Positions 50,601-58,273 of a stretch of 64,000 nucleotides of DNA are shown piece by piece. This DNA is from Camellia lanceoleosa. Its lineage: Eukaryota > Streptophyta > Magnoliopsida > Ericales > Theaceae. The translations under genes and the position numbers were made by a program. Every line of letters begins with the position of its first letter. Position 1 is the stretch's first letter. The stretch lies in the NCBI GenBank assembly GCA_025200525.1, contig CM045761.1, positions 100,912,182-100,976,181 on the forward strand, in the 5' to 3' direction. Under the pieces are notes generated by a model that made no database searches, was not told where the DNA came from, and saw nothing but the letters and a program-made list of their open reading frames with translations.

Positions 50601-50699
50601 CAGCCTATCCACCTCTACAGTCTTTTTAAATGATTCCTCAGCATCTTGATTGACTGCACAGATCAAAGTTCGCCTGTTGATTATGTTCAAAGAAGCCAT
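29575..50699 (-). CDS. Conserved plant protein, probably plastid, nine exons
   Basis: Nine exons assembled by reading frame and splice sites give about 285 residues: 50568-50699, 49335-49433, 49158-49223, 48902-49018, 48441-48515, 35391-35492, 33197-33245, 29757-29877, 29575-29673. The protein is hydrophilic and helical, with no membrane segment, and contains SFWIRLAARTDTCKSEDD, EEIPWPPRDPEALKLMEK and GLQAMLQKVLQLYASRVLSK. I recall this as a family conserved across plants, usually plastid-targeted and of unknown function, but cannot name it. The usual transit peptide is not evident: the ATG at 50699 gives only MASLNIINRR before the conserved part, so an upstream exon may be missed. A frame mismatch between exons 6 and 7 and an odd donor after exon 2 leave pseudogenisation or assembly error possible. 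Confidence 0.8.
29757..29877 (-). CDS. Host gene exon 8
   Basis: One base plus 40 codons: PEDEWNKLLINGMTVGKG to RMERTLIRA, after GGCTGCAG and before GTGGGG. Confidence 0.85.
29849..30438. other. Start of the host gene's 3.3-kb intron 7
   Basis: From 29878 this is intronic, with AT-rich runs at 29938-29975 and no other supported feature before the MITE. Confidence 0.5.
30439..30898. mobile_element. hAT-type MITE, 460 bp
   Basis: Terminal inverted repeats CTAAGAAGCACGGACAC and CTAAAAAGCATGGACAC (right end reverse complemented). A perfect 8-bp duplication CTCATAAG flanks it (30431-30438 and 30899-30906). It contains a GGACAC hexamer repeat (about 30493-30516). It lies in intron 7 of the host gene. 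Confidence 0.88.
30907..32394. other. Intronic spacer
   Basis: AT-rich intron sequence with no recognised element. Confidence 0.4.
32395..32540. repeat. 48-49 bp tandem repeat, three units
   Basis: Units starting near 32395, 32444 and 32492 share GACCAATAAAAGTA, GAGTGATATT.TTGAAT and AAAACACA. Confidence 0.75.
32629..32725. repeat. GA and TA microsatellites
   Basis: GA repeat, TA repeat, GA repeat, then GAGATA/GAGATC repeats. Confidence 0.9.
33197..33245 (-). CDS. Host gene exon 7
   Basis: 49 bp encoding NQVLKAEEFLETIIK after two leading bases, ending AG before GTAATA. The acceptor is TTTTTGCAG. The phase links correctly to exon 8. Confidence 0.8.
33390..33690 (+). mobile_element. TRIM-like remnant in intron 6
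   Basis: Two similar segments start TGTTGGATAGCTTGATA (33390) and TGTTGTATAACTTGATACAC (33600). Both contain TTTCCTAACAG.TTAAG.TTTTGGGACTA. The second follows GTGAGGGAG, a polypurine-tract-like sequence. The layout fits a short LTR-LTR element of about 300 bp. The primer-binding site is eroded. Confidence 0.55.
33691..34740. other. Intronic spacer
   Basis: Intron 6 sequence of the host gene. No recognised gene or repeat. Confidence 0.4.
34745..35180 (-). pseudogene. L1-type LINE 3' end
   Basis: Minus-strand frame with AGHCLMRLVWLERNTRTFQG, the tail region of plant L1 ORF2, followed by a 3' part with AATAAAG and a terminal A-run (T-run on the plus strand at 34750). 5' truncated. It lies in intron 6 of the host gene, in the gene's orientation. 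Confidence 0.7.
35391..35492 (-). CDS. Host gene exon 6
   Basis: 34 codons AKEDEDKPGLQAMLQKVLQL to SYAKR, after TTTGCAG and before GTGTGT. It ends in phase 0, which does not fit exon 7. One more A in the AAAAA run before GG would give KKG-type coding and the right phase. Confidence 0.85.
35493..37055. other. Intron 5 sequence before the copia element
   Basis: AT-rich, with poly-A and TA tracts near 36660-36860. No gene. Confidence 0.45.
37056..37237 (+). repeat. Copia 5' LTR
   Basis: Ends AAACTTACA directly before the primer site. It carries three 21-bp units GTATATATTAGGCATG plus 5 bases (37077, 37098, 37119), one more than the 3' LTR, and TTATATAAACTAAGG as TATA region. The left end is uncertain by about 10 bp. 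Confidence 0.8.
37238..37249 (+). other. Primer-binding site
   Basis: TGGTATCAAAGC, one base from the usual initiator-methionine tRNA complement TGGTATCAGAGC. Confidence 0.8.
37690..41810 (+). pseudogene. Copia gag-pol, broken
   Basis: Gag-like KIQAIKCKLTGDNYA near 37700. Protease to pre-integrase near 38730-39170 (DSGVSHHITPHLS, SILYVPQLSVSLLSISQ, YLWHSCLGHLSIDRH). Integrase to about 39980, heavily shifted. RT near 40362-40960 (TWELVVLPAGKSLV, SKWVYKIK, QEYGIDYEETL, QMDVKN); its YVDD site is not readable in frame. RT end and RNase H form one long frame 40964-41911 with MYFLGIAVAFSPKG, ANADWAGD, SWKNKKQTVVARPTAEAEYH and SLYCDNRSAIQIAHN. Stops occur throughout the first two thirds. Confidence 0.85.
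41840..41989 (+). repeat. Copia 3' LTR
   Basis: Starts TGTAAGAATATAATTG after GAGCGGGGG and ends AAACTTCCA. Two 21-bp units instead of three. Confidence 0.85.
41990..44254 (+). repeat. Ty3-type LTR-like sequence
   Basis: Ends GTTTTGTTGGGGTTGTGACA at 44254, the same terminal style as the solo LTRs. It contains the comparable landmark ACCCTCTCCCTATTTGTATGTAGG near 43920. No internal domains. The left end and target duplication could not be fixed, so the start given is only the limit of the region. Confidence 0.45.
44296..44560. repeat. Imperfect tandem duplication, about 130 bp
   Basis: Two units share TGGTCTT, GTGTCTT.GAAAA.GATAAA, TTCACAAAGCCAAT.AAG and AAGTATTTC/AAATATTTC, near 44300-44415 and 44430-44560. 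Confidence 0.65.
44561..47096. other. Intron 5 spacer
   Basis: No gene. It contains a G-rich run at 45190-45345, a short CAG repeat near 46530, and TTTGTACAGCCCTAG near 44730-44745, which resembles the end of a hAT MITE without a visible partner. Confidence 0.4.
47097..48427 (-). pseudogene. RTE-type LINE, 5' truncated
   Basis: Minus-strand RT pieces in order: KMPEEWRKSILVPIYKNKDV, NNYRGIKLMCHIMKVWERLM, then GETSEFLITVGLHNGS, SYLFALVMDKLT, the catalytic region as CMLFPDDIVLVDETRE (FPDD for the usual FADD), and the tail RLRWFGHMQRRPTEVV plus SVRGRGRSRLMW. The 3' end GTAGCCAACCCCA..TTGGTTTGGTTTGG is typical of plant RTE elements. Stops and frameshifts make it inactive. The break at its 5' end lies just beside the exon 5 splice donor. 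Confidence 0.85.
48441..48515 (-). CDS. Host gene exon 5
   Basis: 25 codons EINQREQEGQLDEGFLAEVN to QLRQ, between TATCAG and GTGAGT. The following intron is 12.9 kb. Confidence 0.88.
48516..48901 (-). other. Host gene intron 4
   Basis: Ordinary 386-bp intron with a poly-A run near 48800. Confidence 0.7.
48902..49018 (-). CDS. Host gene exon 4
   Basis: 39 codons from EKIESATDVLKEILK to ALKLMEK, between CCCTGCAG and GTAAGG. Phase 0. Confidence 0.88.
49158..49223 (-). CDS. Host gene exon 3
   Basis: 22 codons KDYEELASSVMSIVDFLVHK plus TN, between TTCTGCAG and GTACCT. Phase 0 on both sides. Confidence 0.85.
49335..49433 (-). CDS. Host gene exon 2
   Basis: 33 codons, LQKLVVENVLAFNESFW to KSEDDK, after a TTGCAAACAG acceptor. 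To keep the frame with exon 3 it must end at AAA followed by GCACGG, so the donor is GC instead of GT. Confidence 0.8.
49719..49888. repeat. 85-bp tandem duplication in intron 1
   Basis: Two nearly identical units starting ATCTAC at 49719 and 49804, sharing CTCATTTGAACT.ATCACA and AACTTTGAATTGTCAAAG. Confidence 0.9.
50044..50375 (-). mobile_element. TRIM element, 332 bp, intact layout
   Basis: Read on the minus strand: 5' LTR of about 113 bp starting TGTGAAGCGAAGTCCCACA, primer site TGGTATCAGAGCC (perfect initiator-methionine tRNA complement, 50250-50262), about 90 bp internal, purine tract GTGAAGAAGGG, then the 3' LTR starting TGTGAAGTGAAG and ending CCATGTAACA. The flanks CTGTG (50039-50043) and CTATG (50376-50380) differ by one base. 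It is in intron 1 of the host gene and shares its orientation. Confidence 0.85.
50568..50699 (-). CDS. Host gene exon 1 (as found)
   Basis: 44 codons, MASLNIINRRTLICAVNQDA to RDANANE, ending in phase 0 at the donor GTAAGT. The true exon may begin at the AG before GCGAAC (50673) if a transit-peptide exon lies further upstream. Confidence 0.75.
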
Positions 50700-51069
50700 T
50701 TATTATCAAAACCTTCACTTGTCATATAATAAATTATGATAATCTATTTAAAGAATCAATTCGGCATGGTAATCTTAAATAAAAGGGTTGTGGATAAAAA
50801 TAGTCATAAGACCACCAAGATTTCCTCACATCTCCACAGGCCCCCTTCCCTAAAGAGGAAACAAATGGAAGTGGGGATCGAAGTATAAGAAGGGAAAAAA
50901 GAAAACTGTAATTCACCTATTTCACAAGAAATTTTGGTGCCACTTTGAGTTAAGCTAATCAAAGAGAGTAAACAATAGGGAGTGTGCTTGTGTTTTTCTT
51001 CAGCTATTTTTAAGGAGTGAACGACAATATGGGCTGTTGCTATGATATCAATTTTCTGACTTTCAATTC
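50700..51069. other. Sequence upstream of host exon 1
   Basis: A minus-strand stretch with LRSPLPFVSSLGKG near 50850-50890 could be transit-peptide-like coding, but no splice or start supports it. The copia element begins at 51070. Confidence 0.3.
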
Positions 51070-51139
51070 TATTAAGTTTAATGAAGGGTAGTTTTGTCTT
51101 TATGCACTTATTTGATTAGTTATTGAGTGGAAAACCTAA

Positions 51140-52376
51140 GAGTAATTCTATTTCCACACACCCAATTACCTCATGCACATACTTAATAAAATATTATTTT
51201 AATGACAATTATAAACTAAAATGATCATAATAAACAACTACTAACATCCATAATATTATATAAAAATACTCTGTACACATCTTTTAAAAATAAAAAAATC
51301 TCAATATACACATTTTGAGTAAAAAAAAAACTAAACCCTAGTTTTTCTATTGTTGTCACTTTGATTGCTACACACTCTATACTCCTCTATTGCTTGCAAA
51401 GTAATACTCTCATAATAACTCTTATATTGTTTTAATATTTAGGTTTATACTCTGTTAGTGATGAAATTATTAGTTTTTTCGTGCAATTTTTTTTTTTTTT
51501 TCTTTCGCAGTTTTCAATTGGACAACCAGTGCCAAATTATTTCATTATATTGGGACATTAACTGCAAAATTATTTCATTATATTTGGACATCAATTGCCG
51601 AAACTTCTTTTCTTTTCTTTTTTTTTAAACAAATTTATCGAACTAATCACTTTTATTCGAAAGTAAATTTTCGAAATAAATACATAATTTTGAAAAACTA
51701 CGGCTGAAAGCTCACAATCAGCAGTACCGATTCAAAACATGAAAAGAAATTCTTAATTGTGCTTTTTAGGCATTTCTATGCGCTTGTTGTAATTATAGTT
51801 CTTCAAAATTTTTGATTTGCAGATTTTAAGTGCATACTTTGTGGTTCTTCCATTAAGCGATGAAGGTGCGATATCATTAGGGTCAGGTAATCTTCCAGGG
51901 CTTTTCATGGGTTCCTTAGCCCTAACACTAGTTGCTGCCCCTGTTTCCACTCTCATCTTTTCGCTACCTAATCTTTCCAAAGGAAAGGTCAGGATTTTCA
52001 TAACTACTATAAATTCAGTCCACACATTTTCATTTTTTGGTTTAATTTTTGGGCTTTTTTTTTTTGGGCTAACTAGTATTGCTTTTTTGGTTCTTCGATG
52101 TGGTATTTAATTTGACTGTGTTCTTCAATTGGGTCATCACTTTGATTGTTGTAGCACTATAGCTCTACAAATTTCCAAATCGTATTAGTGTGTGGAATGA
52201 GGGACAAGTGTGTGGAAGGAGGATTGAGAGGGTGTGTGTACAATAGTTGAGTGAAGGGTATAATTGATACATTAGTGTGTAGATTGAGAAAATTAATTAA
52301 TAATTAAATTACAAAGTGTGTACACTAAGAAATGATGTGGATTGAGATAGTTAGGTGTGTGGAAATAGAATTTTCC
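51140..52376. mobile_element. Pack-MULE carrying a host exon, 1237 bp
   Basis: A perfect 9-bp target duplication AAAACCTAA flanks it (51131-51139 and 52377-52385), the length diagnostic of the Mutator superfamily. The uninterrupted 3' LTR has one copy at this point (57366-57374). Both ends carry AATTCTATTTCCACACACC in inverted orientation, four bases in from each end. No transposase. The interior holds a coding exon with splice sites (51823-51987) and an AAACCCTA telo-box-like word near 51333. Confidence 0.88.
51823..51987 (+). pseudogene. Captured exon of a membrane-transporter-like gene
   Basis: 55 codons with no stop between TTTGATTTGCAG and a GTCAGG donor: ILSAYFVVLPLSDEGAISLG, then LPGLFMGSLALTLVAAPVST and LIFSLPNLSKGK. 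The hydrophobic stretches alternate with a conserved-looking short loop (PL.DEGAISLG). This pattern resembles the first membrane segments of MFS proteins of the ATP/ADP-translocase-like type found in plants and bacteria; this is from memory and unverified. No other exon of such a gene is visible in the window. Confidence 0.65.
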
Positions 52377-52481
52377 AAAACCTAATCTTAGGTTTTGTGC
52401 CTCTTTCTTGATAATCATTCTCTCTCTCTTTTGTTTTCTCTTCTTTCTTCTTACTCTTAAACTTGTTCTTATAATTTTAAC

Positions 52482-52497
52482 TTGGTATCATAGAAGC
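52482..52497 (+). other. Primer-binding site
   Basis: TTGGTATCATAGAAGC resembles the initiator-methionine tRNA complement TGGTATCAGAGC with changes in its second half. Confidence 0.75.
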
Positions 52498-53049
52498 TCT
52501 TTTCTTCTTTTCTTTCTTCTGCTCTTTCTTTTTTTTTTCCCTTGTGTTCAATGATGTTTTAAAAAAAAAAACAAAAAAGAAGAAAGAAAAAAAAACCAAG
52601 ATGCTCGACTAGGGTTTGGTTCCCCAAAAAAAAATTCAAATTTTGTGTGTTTTTGGTTGCCCATTTGCAAATTTTTCTTTATTTTTTGAAAAAATGGATC
52701 CTATTTTTGATCTGCGAGTTCTGTCAGCTTTTTGCTTGATTCAGGGCTTGGAATCCCTTCTATAGGAGCCGACCAGACCTTCAATGGTCTTCCCTGGTGT
52801 TTGCTGCTCCTAGCTGGTTTTTTGGTCTCACAGCTCTATTTACGGGTGTTCTAAAATGTGTTTGCCTCAGTTTTTGCCTTTTCTGGGCTATTTTTGGCTT
52901 CTTTGAGACTGTTTTTCTTGCTTACTGAGGCTGCTACACCTTCCTCTCTATTTTTGGGATATGGTTGTGTTTTCTTAGTCCATGGCTTATGACGGCTAGA
53001 ACCCTGTAGTCAGTGAGGCAAAAGGTTTGGGTCCTACTATACCTATCGG

Positions 53050-53990
53050 TGATAAGTTGATAACTCCTCTCTTCATCTAACTTCTGTCAAGTTGGATGGC
53101 ACCAACTATTTGGTTTGGTCACGTTCTTTTTAGTTGGCCATCATTGCTCATGGTATGTTAGGTTACGCAACAGGAGTTACTAAGGCTCCCAAGGAGGATG
53201 GACCAACACGTGACAAATGAAATAAGAAGAATGCCCTTGTTATGACCTGGTTAATCAATTCAATCCACCCACCATTAGACGGTCCTTTGTGTTGATGGAC
53301 ATTGCTCATGAGATTTGGACTGCTGCCTCCAAGATGTATTCTCAATGAGGTAATGATGCCCAAGCATACGAACTACTAAAAAAGATTCGGGTTGCAAACT
53401 ACTATCAGAACTTCCAAGTTGTATGTTCCCAAGATGTTGCTACATTTCAATAGACGGTGTCCAATGAGCGTGTCTATGATTTTCTTGCTGGTCTCAACTT
53501 GGAGTATGATTAGATTCATGTTCAGGTTCTCAACCACCAGTCGTTTCCTACTGTGCTTGAAGCCTATGCTTATGTTCTACAAGAAGAGAGCCAGCAAAGT
53601 GCTATGGTTCATCAGCCTCTACAAGACCGGTCTATTTTAGTTGTTTCTTCTACTCCCACAGATGGGAAATTTGGTCCATCTAAGTCTAGGGGTAAAGGTT
53701 CCTCTAGTACTCGTGATCAGATTATCTGTGATTATTGTGGGAAAGAATGACATGATCAGGAACATTGGCGGAAGTTACATGGTCATCCTAACCAAGGGAG
53801 AGGTAGTGGTTGTGCTGGTACTGATGACCGCAATGGCACTATTCACTCTCATGCACACCTATTGGAATCCTCTACTAGTACTTTGGGTGACCCTGCAGCT
53901 TTTTCCCATGATGAGTTACACACTCTTTGGCATCTAATGGCTCAGCTTGATTCTTCTCCTGCTTCCACTTTCTGCTTTTGCTTCTAATCC
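53050..53990 (+). pseudogene. Copia gag, broken
   Basis: Readable pieces are VKLDGTNYLVWSRSF (53090), GYATGVTKAPKEDGPTRDK, RVYDFLAGLNLEYD, VLQEESQQSAMVHQPLQD, DGKFGPSKSRGKGSSS and a zinc knuckle CDYCGKE.HDQEHWRKLHG in which the fourth ligand (Cys) is now Trp. Several stops (for example in the knuckle near 53750) and frameshifts. Confidence 0.85.
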
Positions 53991-55400
53991 TCCTTCCTCT
54001 AACTTTGCTTCCATAGGTATTTCTACACGTGACTTGAGTGTTGTCTCTTCATTCCCTTGGATTATTGACTCCGGTGCTACCAATCATATGACAGGTTTGT
54101 CCACCCTTTTCCACTCTTACTCTCCTTGTTCTTGCGAGGATAAAATAAGAGTGCCTGATGGGTCCTTATCCTTTGTGTTTGGGACAAGCTCTATTCACTA
54201 TTCTCCCTCTATTTCCCTCTCCTCTATTCTTCATGTTCCCAACTTCTCTACTAATTTACTGTCTATTAGTCATATTATCAATTCCTTAAATTGTTTCGTA
54301 ACCTTTTTCCCTTCTCATTGTTTTTTCAGGAACTAGGTATAGGGAGAATGATTGGCAGTGGTAGAGTACATGAGGGATTGTATTTTTTGGATGATGGATC
54401 TTTTGTCACTCACCAAGCTCTTTAGACAACCAGCACTTCATCCCTCTCTCTATTACATCAGTGGCATAGGAGTTTAGGCCATCCCTCCATTTCAAATTTG
54501 AATGAACTTGTCCCTAGTCTAGTGAAGGATTGTGATTGGAATAATTTTCATTGTAATGTTTGTAAGTTTGAAAAACATAAAAGATCTTGTTTTCCTTCAG
54601 TTAATAAAAGAAGTATGTTTCCATTTATAGTTATTCATTCTAATGTATGGGGTCTCTCTCATGTTATGTCTGTATCTGGTTATCGGTGGTTCGTCACTTT
54701 TATTAACTGTTATTCTCGAGTAACTTGGGTTTACCTACTTCGCACCAAAAGTGAGGTCTTTTCTTGATTTCAAACATTTCATAAGATGATGCATACTCCG
54801 TTTGCCACCCAAATTAAAGTCCTTCAGAGTGACAATGGTACTAAGTATATTGACGGCGAATTTCGGGCATATCTTGAGGCTCATGGTATTCTTTATCAAA
54901 CCAGTTGTGTTGGCTCCTCCGAACAGAATCGTGTTCTTTAAAACCGTCATCTTCTTGAAGTTGCTCGTGCACTTATGTTCACGATGCAGGTTCCTAAACC
55001 ATTCTAGGGTGATGTGCCTGCTAGTGTCCTCCAGTTTCAACGCCCCCTTGCTCTTCTTCCTCACATGTCTATACACCCTCTCCCTTCCTCCTAAAGTGTT
55101 TGGCTGTGTTTGCTTTGTTCACATTTCTCGTTCTACTTGGAGCAAACTAAACCCCAAGGCTCTGCAATGTGTCTTCATTGGTTATTCCTCCACCAAAAAG
55201 GCTAAAAGTGTTATGATTCTCACTCTCAGAAAGCATATGTTACCATGGATAACACTTTTTGTGAGTCTGAGCCCTTCTTCCGGGACCAATCTCTTCAAGG
55301 GGAGGTTTCATCAACAGAAGAGATTGTTTCTTCTAATCCATTATTTTCTACTATTTGTTGTGAGAGGGGAGGGGGGGGGGAGGCACCATATTGTAAGAAG
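53991..55400 (+). pseudogene. Copia protease and integrase, broken
   Basis: Protease WIIDSGATNHMTGLS with catalytic Asp near 54067. Pre-integrase LHVPNFSTNLLSISH. Integrase zinc ligands as HQWHRSLGHPS and CNVCKFEKHKR. The first catalytic acidic site reads HSNVWG (near 54637), Asn where Asp is expected. The second, SDNGTKY, is intact (near 54832); the Glu region SSEQNRV is followed by a stop. Integrase is therefore dead twice over. Confidence 0.85.
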
Positions 55401-55406
55401 GATATG

Positions 55407-55535
55407 AATAAGTGTGTTCAGAGGGAGTCTAGTAGGTTGGATAAACCCAATTGTGTTCAAGGAGAGTCTAGTAGGTTGGATAGACCAGATTGTGTTTAGA
55501 GGGAGTCTAGTAGGTTGGATAGACCAGATCTTCAG
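55407..55535 (+). repeat. 39-bp tandem repeat, three units, in the pol linker
   Basis: Units align at 55425, 55464 and 55503 on GAGTCTAGTAGGTTGGATA. They encode 13-residue repeats of the type ESSRLDRPDCVQR. The repeat lies between integrase and RT. Confidence 0.9.
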
Positions 55536-55799
55536 ACCTACTCTCGGCGACAAAGGGAACAGTCGAGTTATGTGCCGCCATGCCAATCACCACCTCCAAC
55601 TCCAGTTCCTAATTCTTCTATGGAATCTTCAGGTAATGAGTCTTTGGTTACTTCTCCTACTACTCCTGTTGATGATTCAAATCTTTCTATTGCTATTAGG
55701 AAAGGTGTAAGAACTTGCACTCAACATCCTATTTCTAAATTTGTGTAATGATTCCTTATCTTCGTCGTATCGTGCCTGTGTTTCGTCTTTGTCTTCTGT

Positions 55800-57280
55800 C
55801 TCTATTCCGCAGAATTGGAAGGAAGCACTCACTGATCCTAAGTGGAAATAAGCTATGTCAAAGGAGATGAGAGCTCTGAGTAAGAATGGCACTTGGGAGT
55901 TAGTTTCTCTACCATCGGGTAAAAGACTTGTGGGTTACAAATGGGTGTTTACAATTAAGCAGAAGACCAATGGGACTATTGAGAGATATAAGGCAAGACT
56001 GGTCGCTAAAGGGTTCACTTGGACGTATGGCATTGATTATTAGGAGACCTTTGCTCCGGTGGCTAAAATGAATTCTATTCGTGTCCTTCCCTATGGTGCA
56101 AATCTGGGTTGGCCGTTACAACAGCTTGATGTAAAGAATGCTTTTCTCCATGGTGATCTAGAAGAAGAAGTGTATATGGATGTTCCTCCAAGTTTCTCTT
56201 CTACAACCACTGATGGGAAGGTTTGTCGATTAAAGAAGGTTTTGTATGGATTGAAACAGTCTCTTAGAGTCTGGCTTGATAGGTTTCTTAAGGTGATGCT
56301 CAAATTTAGATAAAAGCAAAGTCATGCTAATCATACTATAATCATCAAACAGTGTGGAAATAAAACTGCTATTCTTATTGTTTATGTGGATGACATAGAG
56401 CTAATTGGAGATGTCCCAAATCAAAGCTCAACTTTCCAAGAAGTTTGAAATCAAAGACCTTAGTCCTCTACAATATTTTATTGGGATTAAGGTTGCTAGA
56501 TCGGATATGGGCATCTTTGTTTCTCAAAGGAAGAACATCTTGGATCTACTTGAGGAAGTAGGTATGTTGGGTTGTAGACCAACAGATTCTCCTTTTGAGG
56601 CCAATCACAAACTTAGCAGCAATGATGGAGATCGTGTAGATAAAGAAAGATATCAAAGGCTTATAGGGAGATTAATATATCTTTCTCATACTAGGCCAGA
56701 TATTGCACATGCAGTTGGTGTTGTAAGCCAATTCATGCATGATCCTCGAACAGGACATTTGGATACAGTTAATTGGATCCTCAGATACCTCAAATTAGCA
56801 CCTAGGAAAGGGATCTTGTTCTCCAGTCATGGTCATTTGAGGATGGAGGCTTTCACTGATGTAGATTGGGCTAGTGCAGTTGATGATAGGAGGCCTACGT
56901 TAGGTTATTGCACTTTTGTATAAGGTAATCTGGTGATTTAGTAGAGTAAGAAGCAAGTTGTTGTGGCCAAATCAAGTACAAAAGCTGAGTACCAGGCAAT
57001 GGCGAATGGCATCTGTGAGCTTATGTGGACCAATGAGGTTGTATTGTGATAATAAGGTTGCTATTAGCATTGCTCTTAATACTGTTCAGCATGATAGGAC
57101 TAAGCACATCGAGATTGACAAACATTTTATCAAAGAGAAAATAAGTAGCAGTGTGATTTGTATGCCTTTTGTGCAATCCGAAGATCAGTTAGTCAATGTT
57201 TTTACTAAAAGGTTAGGTAGTAAGGTTTTTCATCCCATTGTGTGCAAGTTGGACATAAGAGATATCTATGCACCAACTTG
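55800..57280 (+). pseudogene. Copia RT and RNase H, broken
   Basis: RT: MRALSKNGTWELVSLPSGKR, YKWVFTIKQKTNGTIERYKA, LVAKGFTWTYGIDY followed by a stop, QQLDVKNAFLHGDLEEEVYM, KKVLYGLKQS, and the catalytic YVDD near 56380. RNase H: LSPLQYFIGIKVARS, RLIGRLIYLSHTRPDIAHAV, FTDVDWASAVDDRRPT, YCDNKVAISIALN and KHIEIDKHFIKEKI. Only a few stops and frameshifts, so this part is the best preserved. Confidence 0.88.
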
Positions 57281-57288
57281 ACGGAGAG

Positions 57289-57469
57289 TGTTAAGTTGGA
57301 TGAAGGGTAGTTTTGTCTTTATGCACTTATTTGATTAGTATAAATACAAATCATTATAGAGGGGAAAACCTAATCTTAGGCTTTGTGCCTCTTTCCTTTT
57401 AATCATTCTCTCTCTCTTTTATTTTCTCTTCGCTCTTCTTACTCTTAAACTTGTTCCTATAATTTTAGC
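57289..57469 (+). repeat. Copia 3' LTR
   Basis: Begins TGTTAAGTTGGATGAAGG after GACGGAGAG and keeps a TATA box (TATAAATA near 57340) that the 5' LTR has lost. Confidence 0.85.
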
Positions 57470-58029
57470 CAAATCTTTAATAAAACTCTTAATCGCTTGC
57501 CACTTATTTTAAATACAGTAATAGGAAGAGAAAAGCATACAGAGAAGATAGGGGAAGCAGGATGTTTGTGCCTGGGGAGGATAGGTCAAACTCTTAAACA
57601 AATTAACAATTAAAATTTATCCAGTTATTTAAATCAATTCAATTTGCCAATTCCAATATCTACATCATGCATGTATCATCCACACAATATAGCAGTTAAT
57701 AAATCAAGATAATAGACACCGATATATGTGGAAAACAGTTCCGAACAACAATCGCCCTTAGGTGAAAAAAAGGACCATCTTGTCTATCAAAATCCATTAG
57801 ACAGTATAATATAAAAAATAAAGTAAATGAAATTACAACTCAACCTAAATGTGTTAGCCTTGAAATCTTACCGTTCAAGCTCATAAACTCAAAATTCACT
57901 CACAAATGACTCTAACACCGCTGTCAATCTTCTCTTGTCTAGATCTCTGCTCCTTGTGGTTCATTTTGTGATTGACCAATTGGCTGAATAACCAATACAG
58001 TAGGCTGATCCAAGTGTGGTGAAGGATGG
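57470..58029. other. Unassigned region before the right duplicate
   Basis: AT-rich. A minus-strand stretch near 57945-58025 reads LDQPTVLVIQPIGQSQNEPQ and then stops. It could be a stray exon but has no support. Confidence 0.35.
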
Positions 58030-58273
58030 AGTTTTCAAAACACTTAACCGAAAAACACTGTGTATGATGTTATAATACATTAAATTCAGTTTCAATTCAA
58101 AGATGATTGAGAAACAAAAGTTTCAAGGAGTTCTTGAAACCTTGTGAATAGCATCTCTTTCAAAAACTGCTGATTTCATGTCAAATCTAAAAAGAAATCC
58201 TAACCCAAGCTTATATATGTTTTTCCTAAATTAGAGACCAATCCGAACTAAAAACCATACATGCATTCAAGCA

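Larger units (their letters stand above)
51070..52481 (+). repeat. Copia 5' LTR, interrupted
   Basis: Homologous to 57289-57469. The shared start is TTAAGTTNNATGAAGGGTAG and the shared end is ACTTGTTCYTATAATTTTA. Net of the 1237-bp insert and its 9-bp duplication it is 166 bp, against 181 bp in the 3' LTR. The 15 missing bases include the TATAAATA box. Confidence 0.85.
51070..57469 (+). mobile_element. Copia element, degenerate, with nested Pack-MULE
   Basis: Complete layout: 5' LTR (split), primer site, gag, protease, integrase, RT, RNase H, purine tract, 3' LTR. Without the nested element it is about 5.15 kb, a usual copia length. The flanks AATTC (51065-51069) and AAATC (near 57471) differ at one base, a weak target duplication. 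It lies immediately upstream of the host gene, in the opposite direction. Its gag is close to that of the remnants in the duplicated block. Confidence 0.9.

Noticed and set aside
51753..52025. 90-codon minus-strand frame upstream of the host gene as a transit-peptide exon
   Set aside because: It is the complement of the captured plus-strand exon, which has matching splice sites and hydrophobic coding; the minus frame has neither.
57945..58029. Minus-strand stretch LDQPTVLVIQPIGQ as host exon
   Set aside because: It ends in a stop within 30 codons and has no clear splice sites or link to the host gene frame.
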